Positions 48,689-59,068 of a DNA stretch of 64,000 bases are shown here, piece by piece (position 1 is the first letter of the stretch; each line of letters starts with the position of its first letter). The position numbers and the translations under genes are program-made. The notes below the pieces were generated by a model. That model did no database searches. It was given only the letters and a program-made list of their open reading frames with translations, and was not told the DNA's origin. The DNA is taken from contig NZ_CP016499.1 in the NCBI RefSeq assembly GCF_001713475.1, positions 744,001-808,000 on the forward strand. Direction: 5' to 3'. Source of the stretch: Agrobacterium sp. RAC06. Its GTDB lineage: Bacteria > Pseudomonadota > Alphaproteobacteria > Rhizobiales > Rhizobiaceae.

Positions 48689-51043
48689 TTAGAACTGGTT
48701 CGCCATGCTGAAACGGAATTCCTGGGTATCGTCGAAGTCTTCCTTGGCGACCGGAACCGCATAGTCGACACGAAGCGCACCGAACGGCGAGTTCCAGATC
48801 ACGCCTGCACCAACCGACGCACGGAGCGACATGTCGGTACCGACGACGCCCGGCTGGTTGCGCAGATCGCTGCCGTAGAGCGTACCGGCATCTGCGAAGA
48901 CCGCACCACGGAAACCGAGGTCCTGGGGCACGAGCGGAAGCGGGAACGTCGCTTCAGCCGAGGCGGTGAAGTAGGTCGTGCCGCCGATCGAGTCGCCATT
49001 GATGCGCGGGCCGATACCGCTGTTGTCGAAGCCCCGGATTTCCTTGCCGCCGATCTTGAACTGATCGAAGACGTTCAGGTTGTCACCGAGGGCAACGACA
49101 TGGCCGGCCGAACCAGCGAGCGATCCGACGATGTCGAACTCGTCGGACAGCGTGTAGAAGGCGCGAGCGCGGACAAAAGCCTTGTAGTATTCGGAGTCAC
49201 CACCGAGACCGGCATATTCATGCGTAAAGCTCGCATAGATGCCTTCGTGCGGGTTCTGACGGTCGTCAACGGTGTTGTAGACGATCGAGTGACCGAGGAT
49301 CGACTGCTTCCACGTGCTGCCCGTGATCGCATCGATGTAGGGGGCTGCCACACGATTATCAGTGCCGGTAGCAAGGCCGTCCGGCCCAAATGCACCGTCA
49401 TTGATATAGTCGAGTTCCTTGTAGGTGTAGCGCAGCGTCGTCGCCAGATCTTCGGTGATCGGCGCAGTGACGCGAACGGTACCGCCCTGCTCTTCGTAAT
49501 CATAGTAGGAGTTCGCGCTGGTCGAGCTCTTGAACACGTCAAAGCCGGCAGCCAGACGATAACCGAGGAAGTAAGGCTCGGTGAAGGAGAAGTTGTAGGT
49601 CTGCGTCTCGTCGAAGCCACCACCGGCGGCAACGCGGATGAACTGACCACGGCCGAGGAAGTTCTTTTCTTCAACCGAGGCTTCGAGAACCAGGCCACCG
49701 TCACCGACGGAGTAGCCTGCACCGATACCGAACGAACCGGTCGGCTGATCCTGCACGTCAACAATCACGACAACGCGGTCCTGCGAGCTGCCAGCCTGGG
49801 TCGTGATGTTGACCGAAGAGAAGAAGCCAAGGGCTTCCAGGCGACGCTTGGCGCGCGAGATGGTCTCCTGGTTGAAGGCGTCGCCTTCGGAGATATCGAA
49901 TTCGCGGCGGATGACGTAGTCACGAGTACGAGTGTTGCCACGCACTTCGATGCGCTCGACGTAAGCGCGCTCACCCTGGTCGACCAGATAGGTCACGCCG
50001 ATGGTGTTTGTTTCAAAGTTGCGGTCACCGCGCGGAACGACGCGAGCGAAGGGGTAGCCGGCCGACGACACGCGGCGGGAGATGGCTTCCATCGACTTCT
50101 GGATCTCACGGGCGCTGTAGGTCTGACCCTCGCGGGTCTCGAGAAGACCCTCAAGCTCCGCACCGTCGATGCCATCAACGGTCGATTCGACCGATACGGC
50201 GCCGAAGCGGTAGCGCTGACCTTCGTCAACAGTGATATTGATCGTGTATTCGTTACCGGTCTCGTTGAGGACGGCTTCAGACGAGATCACGCGGAAGTCG
50301 GCGTAACCGTGGTTGTAGTAGAACTGGCGCAGCGCTTCTTCGTCCGCGCGCAGCTTGTCCTCGTTGTAGACGTCCTTGCGGGTCAGGAAGGACAGGATGC
50401 CCGATTCCTTGGTCTGCAGGACGGCGGCCAGACGGCCGTCGGAATAGGCGTTGTTGCCAACGAAGTTGATCGAGCTGATCTTGGTGCGCTCACCTTCGTT
50501 GATGACGAAGGCGAGGTTTACGCGACCTTCGGCAACCGGAACGACCTGCGTCGTCACCTCGACATCGGAACGACCGATGGCGGAATAGGCTTCGCGGATG
50601 CGCTGGATGTCGGCGCTGATCAGGCTGTCGCTGTAAGGACCCTGGCCCTGCGTCTGAACGATGCCCTGGAGCTTGTCGTCCTTGATCTTGCGGTTGCCGT
50701 TGAAGACCACCTGATTGATCAGCTGGTTTTCAGCAACCGTCACCACCAGCGTCCCGCCGGAAACGGAGATCTGGACATCGGAGAAGAAACCGGTCGCGTA
50801 GAGGCGCTTGACCGATTCATCGATGTCGGCATTGGAGAAAGTCCGACCCGGCTGGATCGAAAGGTTGGAGCGCACAGCCTCAGGCCCAACACGCTGAGCT
50901 CCGCGTACGTCGATACGCTGAACCACTGCGGCTTCGGCAGCAATTGCCGATGCAAGAACGGCAATACCTGCGCCCGAAGACACGACACCAGCAGACAGCG
51001 CGACCGCCGATACTGCGTTCAAAAACTTTGAACCAGCCTTCAT
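48689..51043 (-). CDS. bamA: Outer membrane protein assembly factor BamA
   Basis: BamA folds beta-barrel proteins into the outer membrane. The 784-residue product has a signal peptide (to about residue 36, EAAV), five POTRA domains (about 40-420, each with the VxxIxVxGxxR-type start, for example VQRIDVRGAQRVG and VERIEVRGNTRTRDYVIRREF) and a 16-strand barrel domain. It contains DRVVVIVDVQDQPTGSFGIGAGYS at the barrel entry, the FKIGGKEIRGFDNSGIGPR lid-loop motif (compare VRGF) and a C-terminal Phe. It stands between rseP and lpxD. Confidence 0.97.
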   Translation of the reverse strand: MKAGSKFLNAVSAVALSAGVVSSGAGIAVLASAIAAEAAVVQRIDVRGAQRVGPEAVRSNLSIQPGRTFSNADIDESVKRLYATGFFSDVQISVSGGTLVVTVAENQLINQVVFNGNRKIKDDKLQGIVQTQGQGPYSDSLISADIQRIREAYSAIGRSDVEVTTQVVPVAEGRVNLAFVINEGERTKISSINFVGNNAYSDGRLAAVLQTKESGILSFLTRKDVYNEDKLRADEEALRQFYYNHGYADFRVISSEAVLNETGNEYTINITVDEGQRYRFGAVSVESTVDGIDGAELEGLLETREGQTYSAREIQKSMEAISRRVSSAGYPFARVVPRGDRNFETNTIGVTYLVDQGERAYVERIEVRGNTRTRDYVIRREFDISEGDAFNQETISRAKRRLEALGFFSSVNITTQAGSSQDRVVVIVDVQDQPTGSFGIGAGYSVGDGGLVLEASVEEKNFLGRGQFIRVAAGGGFDETQTYNFSFTEPYFLGYRLAAGFDVFKSSTSANSYYDYEEQGGTVRVTAPITEDLATTLRYTYKELDYINDGAFGPDGLATGTDNRVAAPYIDAITGSTWKQSILGHSIVYNTVDDRQNPHEGIYASFTHEYAGLGGDSEYYKAFVRARAFYTLSDEFDIVGSLAGSAGHVVALGDNLNVFDQFKIGGKEIRGFDNSGIGPRINGDSIGGTTYFTASAEATFPLPLVPQDLGFRGAVFADAGTLYGSDLRNQPGVVGTDMSLRASVGAGVIWNSPFGALRVDYAVPVAKEDFDDTQEFRFSMANQF

Positions 51044-51236
51044 GTGTATACTTTACCTTCTTCCATTGCCCCGTAGTCGGCACCCGACTCCGGCCCGTGT
51101 GTGGTTTTAACGGGTTTTACCCTACAAGCAAGTGCGTGCGTTAATTTCTGTTTACTTCATTTCAACGCGTGGCCCAATCGCCACTATCAATTTGAAACAG
51201 CGTAAACAAATCCTTTCGCGACCTGCGTGCTCCCGC

Positions 51237-52370
51237 CTAGCCAATCAACCGGCTGATATCATTCCAAGTGGCGAAGACCATCAAAGACAAGATCATCGCC
51301 ATACCGATCCGGAACGCGATTTCCTGTGCACCCTGCCCCATCGGCTTCCCCCGCACTGCCTCAATCGCGTAGAGAACGAGATGGCCGCCGTCAAGGACCG
51401 GAACTGGGAACAAGTTCAAAAGCCCCAGCGAAACGGAAAGAACCGCGGCCAGATTTAACAGAGCGATAACGCCGAGCGTCGCCATCTGACCAGAGGCCTG
51501 AACGACGCGAACCGGGCCGCCGAGCTGATCGGCATTCATGCGTCCGGCAATCATGTTGCCGATATAGTCGAAGGTCCCGGTGACGATGTGCCCGGTCTGG
51601 CGCACGCCTTCCCGGACGGCCTCAAGCGGGGACAGCTCCACGATCCGGAAATTGCCGGCCTGCTGGTCGGTGATGATACCGATCTGGCCGACTTCCATTT
51701 CATTGCCGAATCGATCGCTGGTGACGGCACGCTTGGGGGTCAGGGCGAAATCGATCTCCTGGCCCTCGCGCCTCACCGTCACTTCCACCGGGATCTCCGG
51801 GCGCATGGTGATATAGCGGACGACATCGTCGAAAGTCTCGATCATGCGGCCGTCAAGCGCGAGCAGGACGTCGCCGCGCTGGATGCCAGCCTCTTCCGCA
51901 GCACTGCCGGCCTTGATGTCGGCGACGACAGGATCCGATACGGGCTTGCCCATGGTGGCGAACATGCCGGCGAAAATGACAATGGCCAGCAGGAAGTTTG
52001 CAAGAGGGCCCGCGGCGACGGTGACGGCGCGCTTCCAGAGCTTGGCGCCGTTTAGGGTCTGGGCACGCTCTTCCTCGGTCAACTCTTCTGCAAGAGAGCC
52101 GTCCGGACGGCTCGCAGCATCCGCATCCCCGTAGAACCGCACGTAACCGCCCAAGGGAACCGCGGAAAGTTTCCAGCGTGTCCCGTGCTTGTCGGTATAG
52201 CCTACGAGCTCAGGACCGAACCCGACGGAAAACGCCAGAATGCGTATTCCCGACCAGCGCCCGGCCAGATAGTGACCCATCTCATGAATGAAGACGAGCA
52301 GTGACAGAATGAGAATGTAAGGCAGGATGTATCCGCCGAGAAAGCCGAAGACTGCGCTGATGTGATCCAT
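51237..52370 (-). CDS. rseP: RseP-family site-2 zinc protease
   Basis: RseP cleaves anti-sigma factors and signal peptides inside the inner membrane. The 377-residue product has the metal motif His29-Glu-x-x-His33 in FIHEMGHYLAGR, a RILAFSVGFGPELVGYTDKHGTRW segment, VAAGPLANFLLAIVIF, one PDZ domain (about 145-225, KAGSAAEEAGIQRGDVLLALDG) and the second catalytic block LGLLNLFPVPVLDGGHLVLY. It has one clear PDZ domain rather than the two of E. coli. Its stop is 193 bases before bamA, a gap likely to hold a bamA promoter. Confidence 0.95.
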   Translation of the reverse strand: MDHISAVFGFLGGYILPYILILSLLVFIHEMGHYLAGRWSGIRILAFSVGFGPELVGYTDKHGTRWKLSAVPLGGYVRFYGDADAASRPDGSLAEELTEEERAQTLNGAKLWKRAVTVAAGPLANFLLAIVIFAGMFATMGKPVSDPVVADIKAGSAAEEAGIQRGDVLLALDGRMIETFDDVVRYITMRPEIPVEVTVRREGQEIDFALTPKRAVTSDRFGNEMEVGQIGIITDQQAGNFRIVELSPLEAVREGVRQTGHIVTGTFDYIGNMIAGRMNADQLGGPVRVVQASGQMATLGVIALLNLAAVLSVSLGLLNLFPVPVLDGGHLVLYAIEAVRGKPMGQGAQEIAFRIGMAMILSLMVFATWNDISRLIG

Positions 52371-52435
52371 CTGTCCGTTTCCTGCACTCGCTTCAGCGAG
52401 AATTTATACCCGTCACCTGAGGCCCACCATCCGCC

Positions 52436-53281
52436 TCAGAGACCGAAGAGGAAGGCGCCCATCGAGACGACGGTGCCGACACCGCCGGCAGAACTGCCGA
52501 TCGCCAAGAAGAACGCGGCAAAACAGGCAAATACAAGGCCATCGACTCGGTCCATGACCCCACCATGCCCCGGTATGAGGCGGCTCGAATCCTTCACGCC
52601 GAACCGGCGCTTGATGAATGATTCGAAGAGATCACCAATCTGGCTCGCGACCGACAAGGCGAAGGCGACGACCGCAACCCAAAGCCCGACATCCTGGAAA
52701 TGTGCCATCGCGATCAGAACGCCGCCGATGACGCCGGCCACCGTGCCCCCGATTGCCCCAGACCACGTCTTGCCGGGGGAGATCTTCGGCGCAAGCTTCG
52801 GTCCGCCGATCGCCCGTCCGACAAAATAGGCAAGGATGTCGGTCGACCATACGACGATGAAGACGAAAAGCATCGCAACGAAACCGAGCGAATCTTCGCC
52901 GCGGATAGCCGACAGCGAGATGGTGCTCAGCCCCGCGTAAAACAGTCCGCCCGGCTGCCACCAGTTCACACGGCGCAGAAAGGCCGGGATTGCCGCCGTG
53001 ACCACCAGGCCTGCAAAGAGCGGCACGGTAAATTCCGCCTGCCCGAACAACATGTTGAGGCTGATCACCGCCATCGAGAACCAACCGAAGGCATTCGCCC
53101 GGATATTGCTTTCCGCGAGCCGCGTGATCGTCGACCATTCGTAATAGATCAACAGGCCAATGCCGGCAGCCACCAGCTTGAAGGACAGTCCGCCAAACCA
53201 GGTTGCCGCGAGAACCACCGCGATCATGACGATGGCGGAAACGATTCTGAGCTGAAGTTCTCGCGACATCGTAAGCGTCAT
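52436..53281 (-). CDS. cdsA: Phosphatidate cytidylyltransferase
   Basis: CdsA makes CDP-diacylglycerol, the precursor of all phospholipids. The 281-residue membrane protein has about seven to eight helices and the C-terminal signature (S)xVxKRxxxxKDxxxxxPGHGGxxDRxD, here as [20 protein letters not shown] followed by VMDRVDG. Its start overlaps the end of uppS by 4 bases (ATGA); an ATG four codons inside (MSRELQ) could also be used. rseP follows 65 bases later. Confidence 0.96.
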   Translation of the reverse strand: MTLTMSRELQLRIVSAIVMIAVVLAATWFGGLSFKLVAAGIGLLIYYEWSTITRLAESNIRANAFGWFSMAVISLNMLFGQAEFTVPLFAGLVVTAAIPAFLRRVNWWQPGGLFYAGLSTISLSAIRGEDSLGFVAMLFVFIVVWSTDILAYFVGRAIGGPKLAPKISPGKTWSGAIGGTVAGVIGGVLIAMAHFQDVGLWVAVVAFALSVASQIGDLFESFIKRRFGVKDSSRLIPGHGGVMDRVDGLVFACFAAFFLAIGSSAGGVGTVVSMGAFLFGL

Positions 53282-54021
53282 GAGCCGACGGCCACGGCTT
53301 TGGCCGAGAGGCCGCCGAAGCGACGGTCGCGGGCAGCATATCGCTCGAGCACGGAATCAAACAGTGCCGGCGTGAAGTCCGGCCAGAAGTCCGGCACGAA
53401 CATCAATTCGGCATAGGCCGCCTGCCACAGGAGGAAATTCGACAGACGTTCCTCTCCGCTGGTGCGGATCACCAGATCGGGATCGGGGATGCCCGCAGTA
53501 TCCAGGCAGTCGTTGAGTTTGCCTGCGTCGATCTGCGACGGTTCAAGCCGGCCCGCCTGCACGTCGGCAGCCAGACGCGCGGCGGCGCGCGCAATTTCGT
53601 CACGTGACCCATAATTGAAGGCGATCACGAGCGTCATGCGGGTGTTATTGGTCGTGGTCTCTTCGGCTTCCACGAGCAGCGAACGGATATCGTCACGCAG
53701 GTTGACGCGATCGCCAATGATCCGGATACGGATGCCGGCCCGATGCAGATCGGCGAGATCGCGGCGAATGAATGCCTTGAGCAGACCGAACAGTTCGTTG
53801 ATCTCAGCCTCTGGACGACGCCAGTTCTCCGAGGAGAATGCAAAAAGCGTCAGAAAACCAACACCTGCCTCTCCGGCAGCCTTCACGGTCTCGCGGACAG
53901 TCTCAACACCCTTGCGATGGCCAAACGTCCGGGGCAGCCCCCGGGCGTTTGCCCAGCGACCATTGCCATCCATGATGATCGCAACATGCTGCGGAACGAT
54001 GCGATGTTGAACTGTCGACAT
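53278..54021 (-). CDS. uppS: Undecaprenyl-diphosphate synthase
   Basis: UppS (isoprenyl transferase) makes the C55 lipid carrier for peptidoglycan and O-antigen. The 247-residue product has the cis-prenyltransferase blocks [93 protein letters not shown] and FWPDF, with the catalytic Asp in MDGNGRW. It lies 50 bases after frr. E. coli has dxr between frr and uppS; it is absent here. Confidence 0.97.
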   Translation of the reverse strand: MSTVQHRIVPQHVAIIMDGNGRWANARGLPRTFGHRKGVETVRETVKAAGEAGVGFLTLFAFSSENWRRPEAEINELFGLLKAFIRRDLADLHRAGIRIRIIGDRVNLRDDIRSLLVEAEETTTNNTRMTLVIAFNYGSRDEIARAAARLAADVQAGRLEPSQIDAGKLNDCLDTAGIPDPDLVIRTSGEERLSNFLLWQAAYAELMFVPDFWPDFTPALFDSVLERYAARDRRFGGLSAKAVAVGS

Positions 54022-54071
54022 TGGCGAGGATCCAGGCGGCGTTAAGAGTGCTCGAGCGAAACGACTCTGCC

Positions 54072-54635
54072 TTAAACCTGCATGATTTCCTTTTCCTTCT
54101 CCGCGAGCAAGCGGTCGACATCGACAATCGTCTCGTCGGTCATCTTCTGCACCCGCTCCGACTGGCTGCGGCTGTCATCCTGACCAATCGTGCCGTCCTT
54201 TTCGGCCTTCTTCAGGCCGTCCATACCGTCACGGCGGACGTGGCGGATAGCGACCTTGGCCTTTTCGGCGTAGTCGTGTGCCACCTTGACCAGCGACTTG
54301 CGGCGCTCTTCGTTGAGTTCAGGCAGCGGAATACGCAAGTTCTGGCCATCCACGATCGGATTGAGGCCGAGATTGGCTTCGCGGATCGCACGGTCCACAG
54401 CGCCGACCATGGACTTGTCCCAGATCGAAACACCGAGCATGCGCGGCTCCGGCACCGTCACGTTGGCGACCTGGTTCAGCGGCACGCGCGAACCATAGGC
54501 TTCGACTACGACCGGATCCAGTACGTTGGCGGAGGCCCGGCCGGTGCGCAGCGATGCGATATCGTTCTTGAACGCGTTGATCGCGCCGTCCATGCGGCGC
54601 TTGATGTCGTTGAGATCAACCCCTGCGGTCATCAT
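54072..54635 (-). CDS. frr: Ribosome recycling factor
   Basis: RRF splits the post-termination ribosome together with EF-G. The 187-residue product has [43 protein letters not shown], the [54 protein letters not shown] core and a C-terminal helix ending in [13 protein letters not shown]. Two consecutive ATG codons start it behind GGGAGAA. It lies 56 bases after pyrH. Confidence 0.97.
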   Translation of the reverse strand: MMTAGVDLNDIKRRMDGAINAFKNDIASLRTGRASANVLDPVVVEAYGSRVPLNQVANVTVPEPRMLGVSIWDKSMVGAVDRAIREANLGLNPIVDGQNLRIPLPELNEERRKSLVKVAHDYAEKAKVAIRHVRRDGMDGLKKAEKDGTIGQDDSRSQSERVQKMTDETIVDVDRLLAEKEKEIMQV

Positions 54636-54691
54636 GGTTCTCCCATTGCTCTGTCAGTCGGCGGCATCAGATCGCCGCCATTCATGTGAAA

Positions 54692-55414
54692 TCAGTTGTC
54701 GGTAACGATCGTCATACGGCCAGCGCCGGACAGAATTTCGCCGAAACCACCCTTCTCGTGGATCGAGAAGACGATGATCGGAATATGGTTTTCGCGTGCG
54801 AGTGCAACGGCGGCGACGTCCATGACGGCAAGGCCCTTCTGCAGGACTTCATCATGGGTCAGGCTGTCGAAGCGGGTTGCGGCGGGGTCCTTCTTAGGGT
54901 CGGCCGAGTAGATGCCGTCGACCTGGGTGCCCTTGAATATGGCCTGTGCGCCAATTTCGGCTGCACGCAGGGCAGCGGCAGAATCGGTGGTGAAGAACGG
55001 GTTGCCGGTACCACCGGCGAAGATCACCACCCTGCCCTGAGCCAGATGATGCAGAGCTGCGCGCTGCGAGAAGCTTTCGCAGATCTCGGGCATGGCGATG
55101 GCCGAGAGAACCACGGTGTCGATGTCGAGCTTGCGAAGCGACGTGGCAAGCGCCAGCGCGTTGATGACGGTCGCCAGCATGCCCATGTGGTCACCGGTCA
55201 CGCGGTCGCCACCCTTGGAGGCCACGGCCACGCCACGGAAGATGTTGCCACCACCGACAACGACGCCGACTTCCACGCCCATGCGGCGGGCTTCGGCGAT
55301 GTCTCCGGCGATCCGGTCGGCCACTGCCACATCGATCCCGAATCCCTGGCTACCCATGAGGGCTTCGCCCGAAGCCTTGAGGAGGACGCGCTTGAACAAT
55401 GGCTTGGCTGACAT
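54692..55414 (-). CDS. pyrH: UMP kinase
   Basis: PyrH phosphorylates UMP to UDP, feeding nucleotide and cell-wall precursor pools. The 240-residue amino-acid-kinase fold shows RVLLKASGEALMGSQGFGID, VGVVVGGGNIFRGV, DHMGMLATVINALAL and VIFAGGTGNPFFTTDSAAALRA, then the TQVDGIYSADPKKDP segment. The ATG at 55414 has GGGAGC upstream; a start six codons earlier is unlikely. It lies between tsf (95 bases) and frr, in the conserved rpsB-tsf-pyrH-frr order. Confidence 0.97.
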   Translation of the reverse strand: MSAKPLFKRVLLKASGEALMGSQGFGIDVAVADRIAGDIAEARRMGVEVGVVVGGGNIFRGVAVASKGGDRVTGDHMGMLATVINALALATSLRKLDIDTVVLSAIAMPEICESFSQRAALHHLAQGRVVIFAGGTGNPFFTTDSAAALRAAEIGAQAIFKGTQVDGIYSADPKKDPAATRFDSLTHDEVLQKGLAVMDVAAVALARENHIPIIVFSIHEKGGFGEILSGAGRMTIVTDN

Positions 55415-55509
55415 GAATGCTCCCGAGATCAATTCTGTGCCGGATACACGAAGGGCACCGCGTTGTCACGCGATGCCCGATGTTTTCCCTCGAAGAAGGG
55501 TAACTGAAA

Positions 55510-56436
55510 TCAGCCCTTGGCGACGGCAGCGACTTCAGCGGCGAAGTCGCTCTCTTCCTTCTCGATGCCTTCACCGAGGAGAAGGCGGGCCATGCCGGTC
55601 ACTTCGATCGGGGCGCCAGCATCCTTCTCGGCAGCCTTGATCGCGTCGCCGACGGTCACCTCAGGATTGATGACGAAGGCCTGCGAGAGAAGGGCGACTT
55701 CCTCGAAGAACTTGCGCATGCGGCCTTCAACCATCTTTTCGATGATGGCGTCCGGCTTGCCCGAAGCGCGGGACTGCTCGATGAAGACGTTGCGCTCGCG
55801 TTCGGCAACAGCGGCGTCGACTTCTTCCGAACGGATAGCGAGCGGGTTGGTCGCAGCGATGTGCATGGCGACCTGGCGGCCGATGGCAGCAAGCACGTCC
55901 TTGTTGCCGGTCGACTTGAGCGCGACGAGAACGCCGAGCTTGCCGAGGCCTTCAGAGGCGGCATTGTGGATATAGGTCGCGACAACACCGTCTTCGACCG
56001 AGAGCTTGACGGCGCGGCGCAGCGTCATGTTCTCGCCAATATGGGCGATTGCGTCCTTGATGGTGTCGGTGACGGTCTTGCCGCTGGCCGGATAGGTGGC
56101 AGCGCCGATCGCCTCGACGGAACCGTCGGTGCCGATGGCAACCGAAGCCACACCGCGGACGAGGTCCTGGAAGGCGTCGTTGCGGGCAACGAAGTCGGTT
56201 TCGGAGTTGACTTCAACAACGACGGCCGAGGTACCGGCGCCGTTGATGCCGATCAGGCCTTCAGCAGCCGTGCGGCCCGACTTTTTGTCGGCCTTGGCGA
56301 TACCCTTGGCGCGCAGCCAGTCGATGGCGGCTTCGATGTCACCGTTGTTTTCGGTCAGAGCCTTCTTGCAATCCATCATGCCTGCGCCGGACTTTTCGCG
56401 CAGTTCTTTTACCAGTGCTGCAGTGATTTCAGCCAT
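55510..56436 (-). CDS. tsf: Elongation factor Ts
   Basis: EF-Ts reloads EF-Tu with GTP. The 308-residue product has the UBA-like start [45 protein letters not shown], the [19 protein letters not shown] block that contacts EF-Tu, and two core subdomains ending [22 protein letters not shown]. Length and motifs are typical. It follows rpsB by 257 bases on the same strand, with a hairpin in between that could adjust the S2 to EF-Ts ratio. Confidence 0.98.
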   Translation of the reverse strand: MAEITAALVKELREKSGAGMMDCKKALTENNGDIEAAIDWLRAKGIAKADKKSGRTAAEGLIGINGAGTSAVVVEVNSETDFVARNDAFQDLVRGVASVAIGTDGSVEAIGAATYPASGKTVTDTIKDAIAHIGENMTLRRAVKLSVEDGVVATYIHNAASEGLGKLGVLVALKSTGNKDVLAAIGRQVAMHIAATNPLAIRSEEVDAAVAERERNVFIEQSRASGKPDAIIEKMVEGRMRKFFEEVALLSQAFVINPEVTVGDAIKAAEKDAGAPIEVTGMARLLLGEGIEKEESDFAAEVAAVAKG

Positions 56437-56662
56437 TGTGTGCCTCTTGTCTGTTCAGGCGGACGATCCGTGGCTTTGGGCGAACGGAGGACCGCTATGT
56501 TGGGGACGAAATGTACCCGGATGTATGACAACGTGATGAAGCAGGTCACCACGGAAACAATCGGCCGTCTTCGACGCCCTCTCGCCTATGGCAAGCGGCA
56601 TCCGGAAGAACGGAGGCCGCCCGCTGCTCGAAGAGCGCACAGGCGGCCATTCCCTTGACGGG

Positions 56663-56685
56663 AAAAGCGGCGGGAGCCCGCCGCT
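56663..56685 (-). terminator. Stem-loop between rpsB and tsf (attenuator-like)
   Basis: On the minus strand the stem AGCGGCGG/CCGCCGCT (56685-56678 with 56673-56666) closes a 4-base loop and is followed by TTTCCC, 8 bases past the rpsB stop. It may cut part of the transcripts before tsf. Confidence 0.6.
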
Positions 56686-56693
56686 ATACGCGA

Positions 56694-57461
56694 TTATGCG
56701 TCGGCTTCGGTTTCGAGAGCCGGCTCGATCGGAGCTTCGGCAGAGGCGCCGATGTCACGACCGGAAGCGCCCTGCTGGCGAGCAATGCCGTCGATGGCAG
56801 CGCGCGAGATCAGTTCGCAGTAGAGAGCGATGGCGCGCGAAGCGTCGTCATTGCCCGGGATCGGATAGTCGATCAGGTCCGGATCGCAGTTCGAGTCGAT
56901 GACAGCAACAACCGGGATGCCGAGGCGCTTGGCTTCGTCGATCGCGATCTTTTCCTTGTTGGTATCGATGATGAACATCAGGTCCGGGGTGCCGCCCATG
57001 TCGCGGATACCGCCGAGAGCCTTTTCAAGCTTCTCGCGTTCGCGCTCAAGGTTCAGGCGCTCCTTCTTGGAGTAGCCAGAGGCTTCCGAGGCCAGGATCT
57101 CGTCGAGCTTGCGCAGACGGGCGATCGAGTTCGAAATGGTCTTCCAGTTGGTCATCATGCCGCCGAGCCAGCGGGAGTTGACGTAGTACTGGGCCGAACG
57201 CTTGGCGGAATCAGCGATGATTTCCGAAGCCTGACGCTTGGTGCCGACAAACAGAACGCGGCCGCCACGAGCGACGGTGTCGGACACGACCTGAAGGGCG
57301 CGCGACAGCATCGGAACGGTCTGAGCCAGGTCGATGATGTGGATGTTGTTACGATCGCCGAAGATGTACGGCTTCATCTTCGGGTTCCAGCGGTGCGTCT
57401 GGTGACCGAAGTGAATGCCAGCTTCCAGAAGCTGACGCATGCTAAAATCAGGCAATGCCAT
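56694..57461 (-). CDS. rpsB: Small ribosomal subunit protein S2
   Basis: S2 binds the head-body junction of the 30S subunit. The 255-residue product starts [29 protein letters not shown] behind GGAGAAAAAGGC and contains [74 protein letters not shown] and [36 protein letters not shown]. The frame is open upstream for 51 codons, but that part is leader. It has an acidic/Ala-rich C-terminal tail. It is the first gene of the minus-strand superoperon. Confidence 0.98.
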   Translation of the reverse strand: MALPDFSMRQLLEAGIHFGHQTHRWNPKMKPYIFGDRNNIHIIDLAQTVPMLSRALQVVSDTVARGGRVLFVGTKRQASEIIADSAKRSAQYYVNSRWLGGMMTNWKTISNSIARLRKLDEILASEASGYSKKERLNLEREREKLEKALGGIRDMGGTPDLMFIIDTNKEKIAIDEAKRLGIPVVAVIDSNCDPDLIDYPIPGNDDASRAIALYCELISRAAIDGIARQQGASGRDIGASAEAPIEPALETEADA

Positions 57462-57650
57462 GCCTTTTTCTCCTTTTCCGGTTGAACCCCCGTGAAGCAA
57501 ACAGCAGACCTTTCGGCCTGCCACCGGGCGGAAGCGGCAGGATTTCTCCCTGTCGATCCCAAGCCTCACGTGTGGAATAAGGCCGGCCATACAGGGGCGC
57601 CGGTCAAAAATCAAGGGTAAAACAAGCGATTTCCAGGCGTGCAGGCAGCT

Positions 57651-58481
57651 TTACGGGCAACCAACGTCCGGCTTGCCGAGAACTTCGAGCTTGGTCAGCT
57701 TGCCGGCCAGAACGAAATCGCCGTAGTCCAGCGTCAGGTCGCGTGTGACGCCGTTATCATACAGCTTGAAAGACTGACTGTAGATCGGCTCCTGATCGCC
57801 CCTGGTCTTCTCATCGAAATAGGCGATCGACACGGGCCAGTAGTCCTGGGCGCCGAGCGACTCCAGGGCTTTGGCTTCCGGATCTGTGTCGCTCGACTTC
57901 GTCGGGCCACCGACGATGGTCGTGGTCAGGTAGGTCTGGTCGCCATCCTCGGAGCCGTCGAAGATCCGCGATTCGAAGACCTGTTCACCCTTTCGCGCCC
58001 GGGCGATCACTTCGAGCATGTGCTCGGCCGGAAACCGGCTATCGGCAAGCTCGAGCGCCCGCTTGTCGGGGCCGGTCAGCTCGATCTTGACCTTGCCGCC
58101 GGCTTCGGCCGCGGCGCCGCTGACATCCTTGTCGAGCTGATCGTCGGTGAAGGACTTGTTCTCAAAGCGAAATGTGCCAGCCGCGACATCTTCGAAGGTG
58201 GAAGAACGCTGGTCGGTGACACGCACGCCCTCACCGACGTCGATGCGGGTGACGAAACGGAACTGGGTGTTGAAGCCCTTGCAGGCCGAGCCGCTGAATT
58301 CATAGACCATGCGGCCGCGTACCGATTCGATACCGGAGCGGTCGGACGCTTCCTTCAGCCCGATCTCGTAGACGGCGCGATGCGGCACGAGGCCGACGGT
58401 CGCCGCGGATGCAACCTGCCCGGTCGCACCAAAGGCAGCCAGGGAAAGCGTCGCACGGACCGCCATTCGCAAAGGAAACAT
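57651..58481 (-). CDS. eipB: Envelope integrity protein EipB (DUF1849)
   Basis: EipB is a periplasmic beta-spiral protein needed for envelope stability in Brucella. The 276-residue product starts MFPLRMAVRATLSLAAFGAT with a signal peptide (cleavage near ASAAT, residue 27). It continues with LVPHRAVYEIGLKEASDRSGIESVRGRMVYEFSGSACKGFNTQFRFVTRID, which matches the family start, DQRSSTFEDVAAGTFRFENKSF, and a C-terminal VLGKPDVGCP whose Cys probably pairs with the first one. AGGAGG precedes the ATG at 58481. It is divergent from the RidA gene. Confidence 0.9.
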   Translation of the reverse strand: MFPLRMAVRATLSLAAFGATGQVASAATVGLVPHRAVYEIGLKEASDRSGIESVRGRMVYEFSGSACKGFNTQFRFVTRIDVGEGVRVTDQRSSTFEDVAAGTFRFENKSFTDDQLDKDVSGAAAEAGGKVKIELTGPDKRALELADSRFPAEHMLEVIARARKGEQVFESRIFDGSEDGDQTYLTTTIVGGPTKSSDTDPEAKALESLGAQDYWPVSIAYFDEKTRGDQEPIYSQSFKLYDNGVTRDLTLDYGDFVLAGKLTKLEVLGKPDVGCP

Positions 58482-58597
58482 CGACACCCTCCTGTTGAAC
58501 TCGTCGTCGATGTTATAAGAACACATCCGGCAAAAGCGAGACATGCTTTTCGTCACCGCAACTTTCTCAACTTTTATCAACAGACCGGGAATCGACC

Positions 58598-59068
58598 ATG
58601 TCCGACACAATCGACGGCCGCCTTGCAGCGCTGGGCATCAGCCTGCCGGAAGCCGCAGCCCCCGCCGCCAATTACGTGCCCTATGTGATCAGCGGAAACC
58701 TGCTATTCCTCTCGGGACAGTTGCCGATTGAAGGCGGAAAAGTGGCGGTGATCGGTCTCGTCGGTGGCGATGTCGCGCTTGCCGAGGCCCAGAGAGCGGC
58801 CGAACTCTGCGCCATCAACATCCTTGCCCAGGCGAAAGCGGCGCTGTCCGGCGACCTTTCGCGGATCAACCGTGTCGTGAAGCTGAATGGTTTTGTTGCA
58901 TCCGCTCCGGGCTTCATCGAGCAGCACCTTGTCATCAACGGCGCCTCGAACTTGATTGCAAACGTGCTGGGTGACGCCGGCAAACATGCACGCGCGGCCG
59001 TGGGCGTTGCGCAGCTGCCGCTGAATGCCGCCGTCGAAATCGACGCCATCCTGGAGATTGCCCTGTGA
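58598..59068 (+). CDS. RidA family protein
   Basis: RidA proteins hydrolyse reactive enamine or imine intermediates from amino-acid metabolism. The 156-residue product belongs to the longer, group-II-like branch: NYVPYVISGNLLFLSGQLPIEGGK, EAQRAAELCAINILAQAKAALSGDLSRINRVVKLNGFVAS, and the C-terminal HARAAVGVAQLPLNAAVEIDAILEI with the conserved Arg and Glu. Its TGA overlaps the GTG start of the GDPD gene (GTGA), so the two are coupled. Confidence 0.93.
   Translation: MSDTIDGRLAALGISLPEAAAPAANYVPYVISGNLLFLSGQLPIEGGKVAVIGLVGGDVALAEAQRAAELCAINILAQAKAALSGDLSRINRVVKLNGFVASAPGFIEQHLVINGASNLIANVLGDAGKHARAAVGVAQLPLNAAVEIDAILEIAL

Noticed and set aside
48431..51031. 866-codon open frame on the plus strand opposite bamA
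   Set aside because: Antisense shadow; the bamA frame carries a signal peptide, POTRA repeats and a C-terminal Phe.
51044..51236. Inverted GTTTAC/GTAAAC repeat between rseP and bamA
   Set aside because: Arms are short, widely spaced and imperfect; probably chance in an AT-richer promoter gap.
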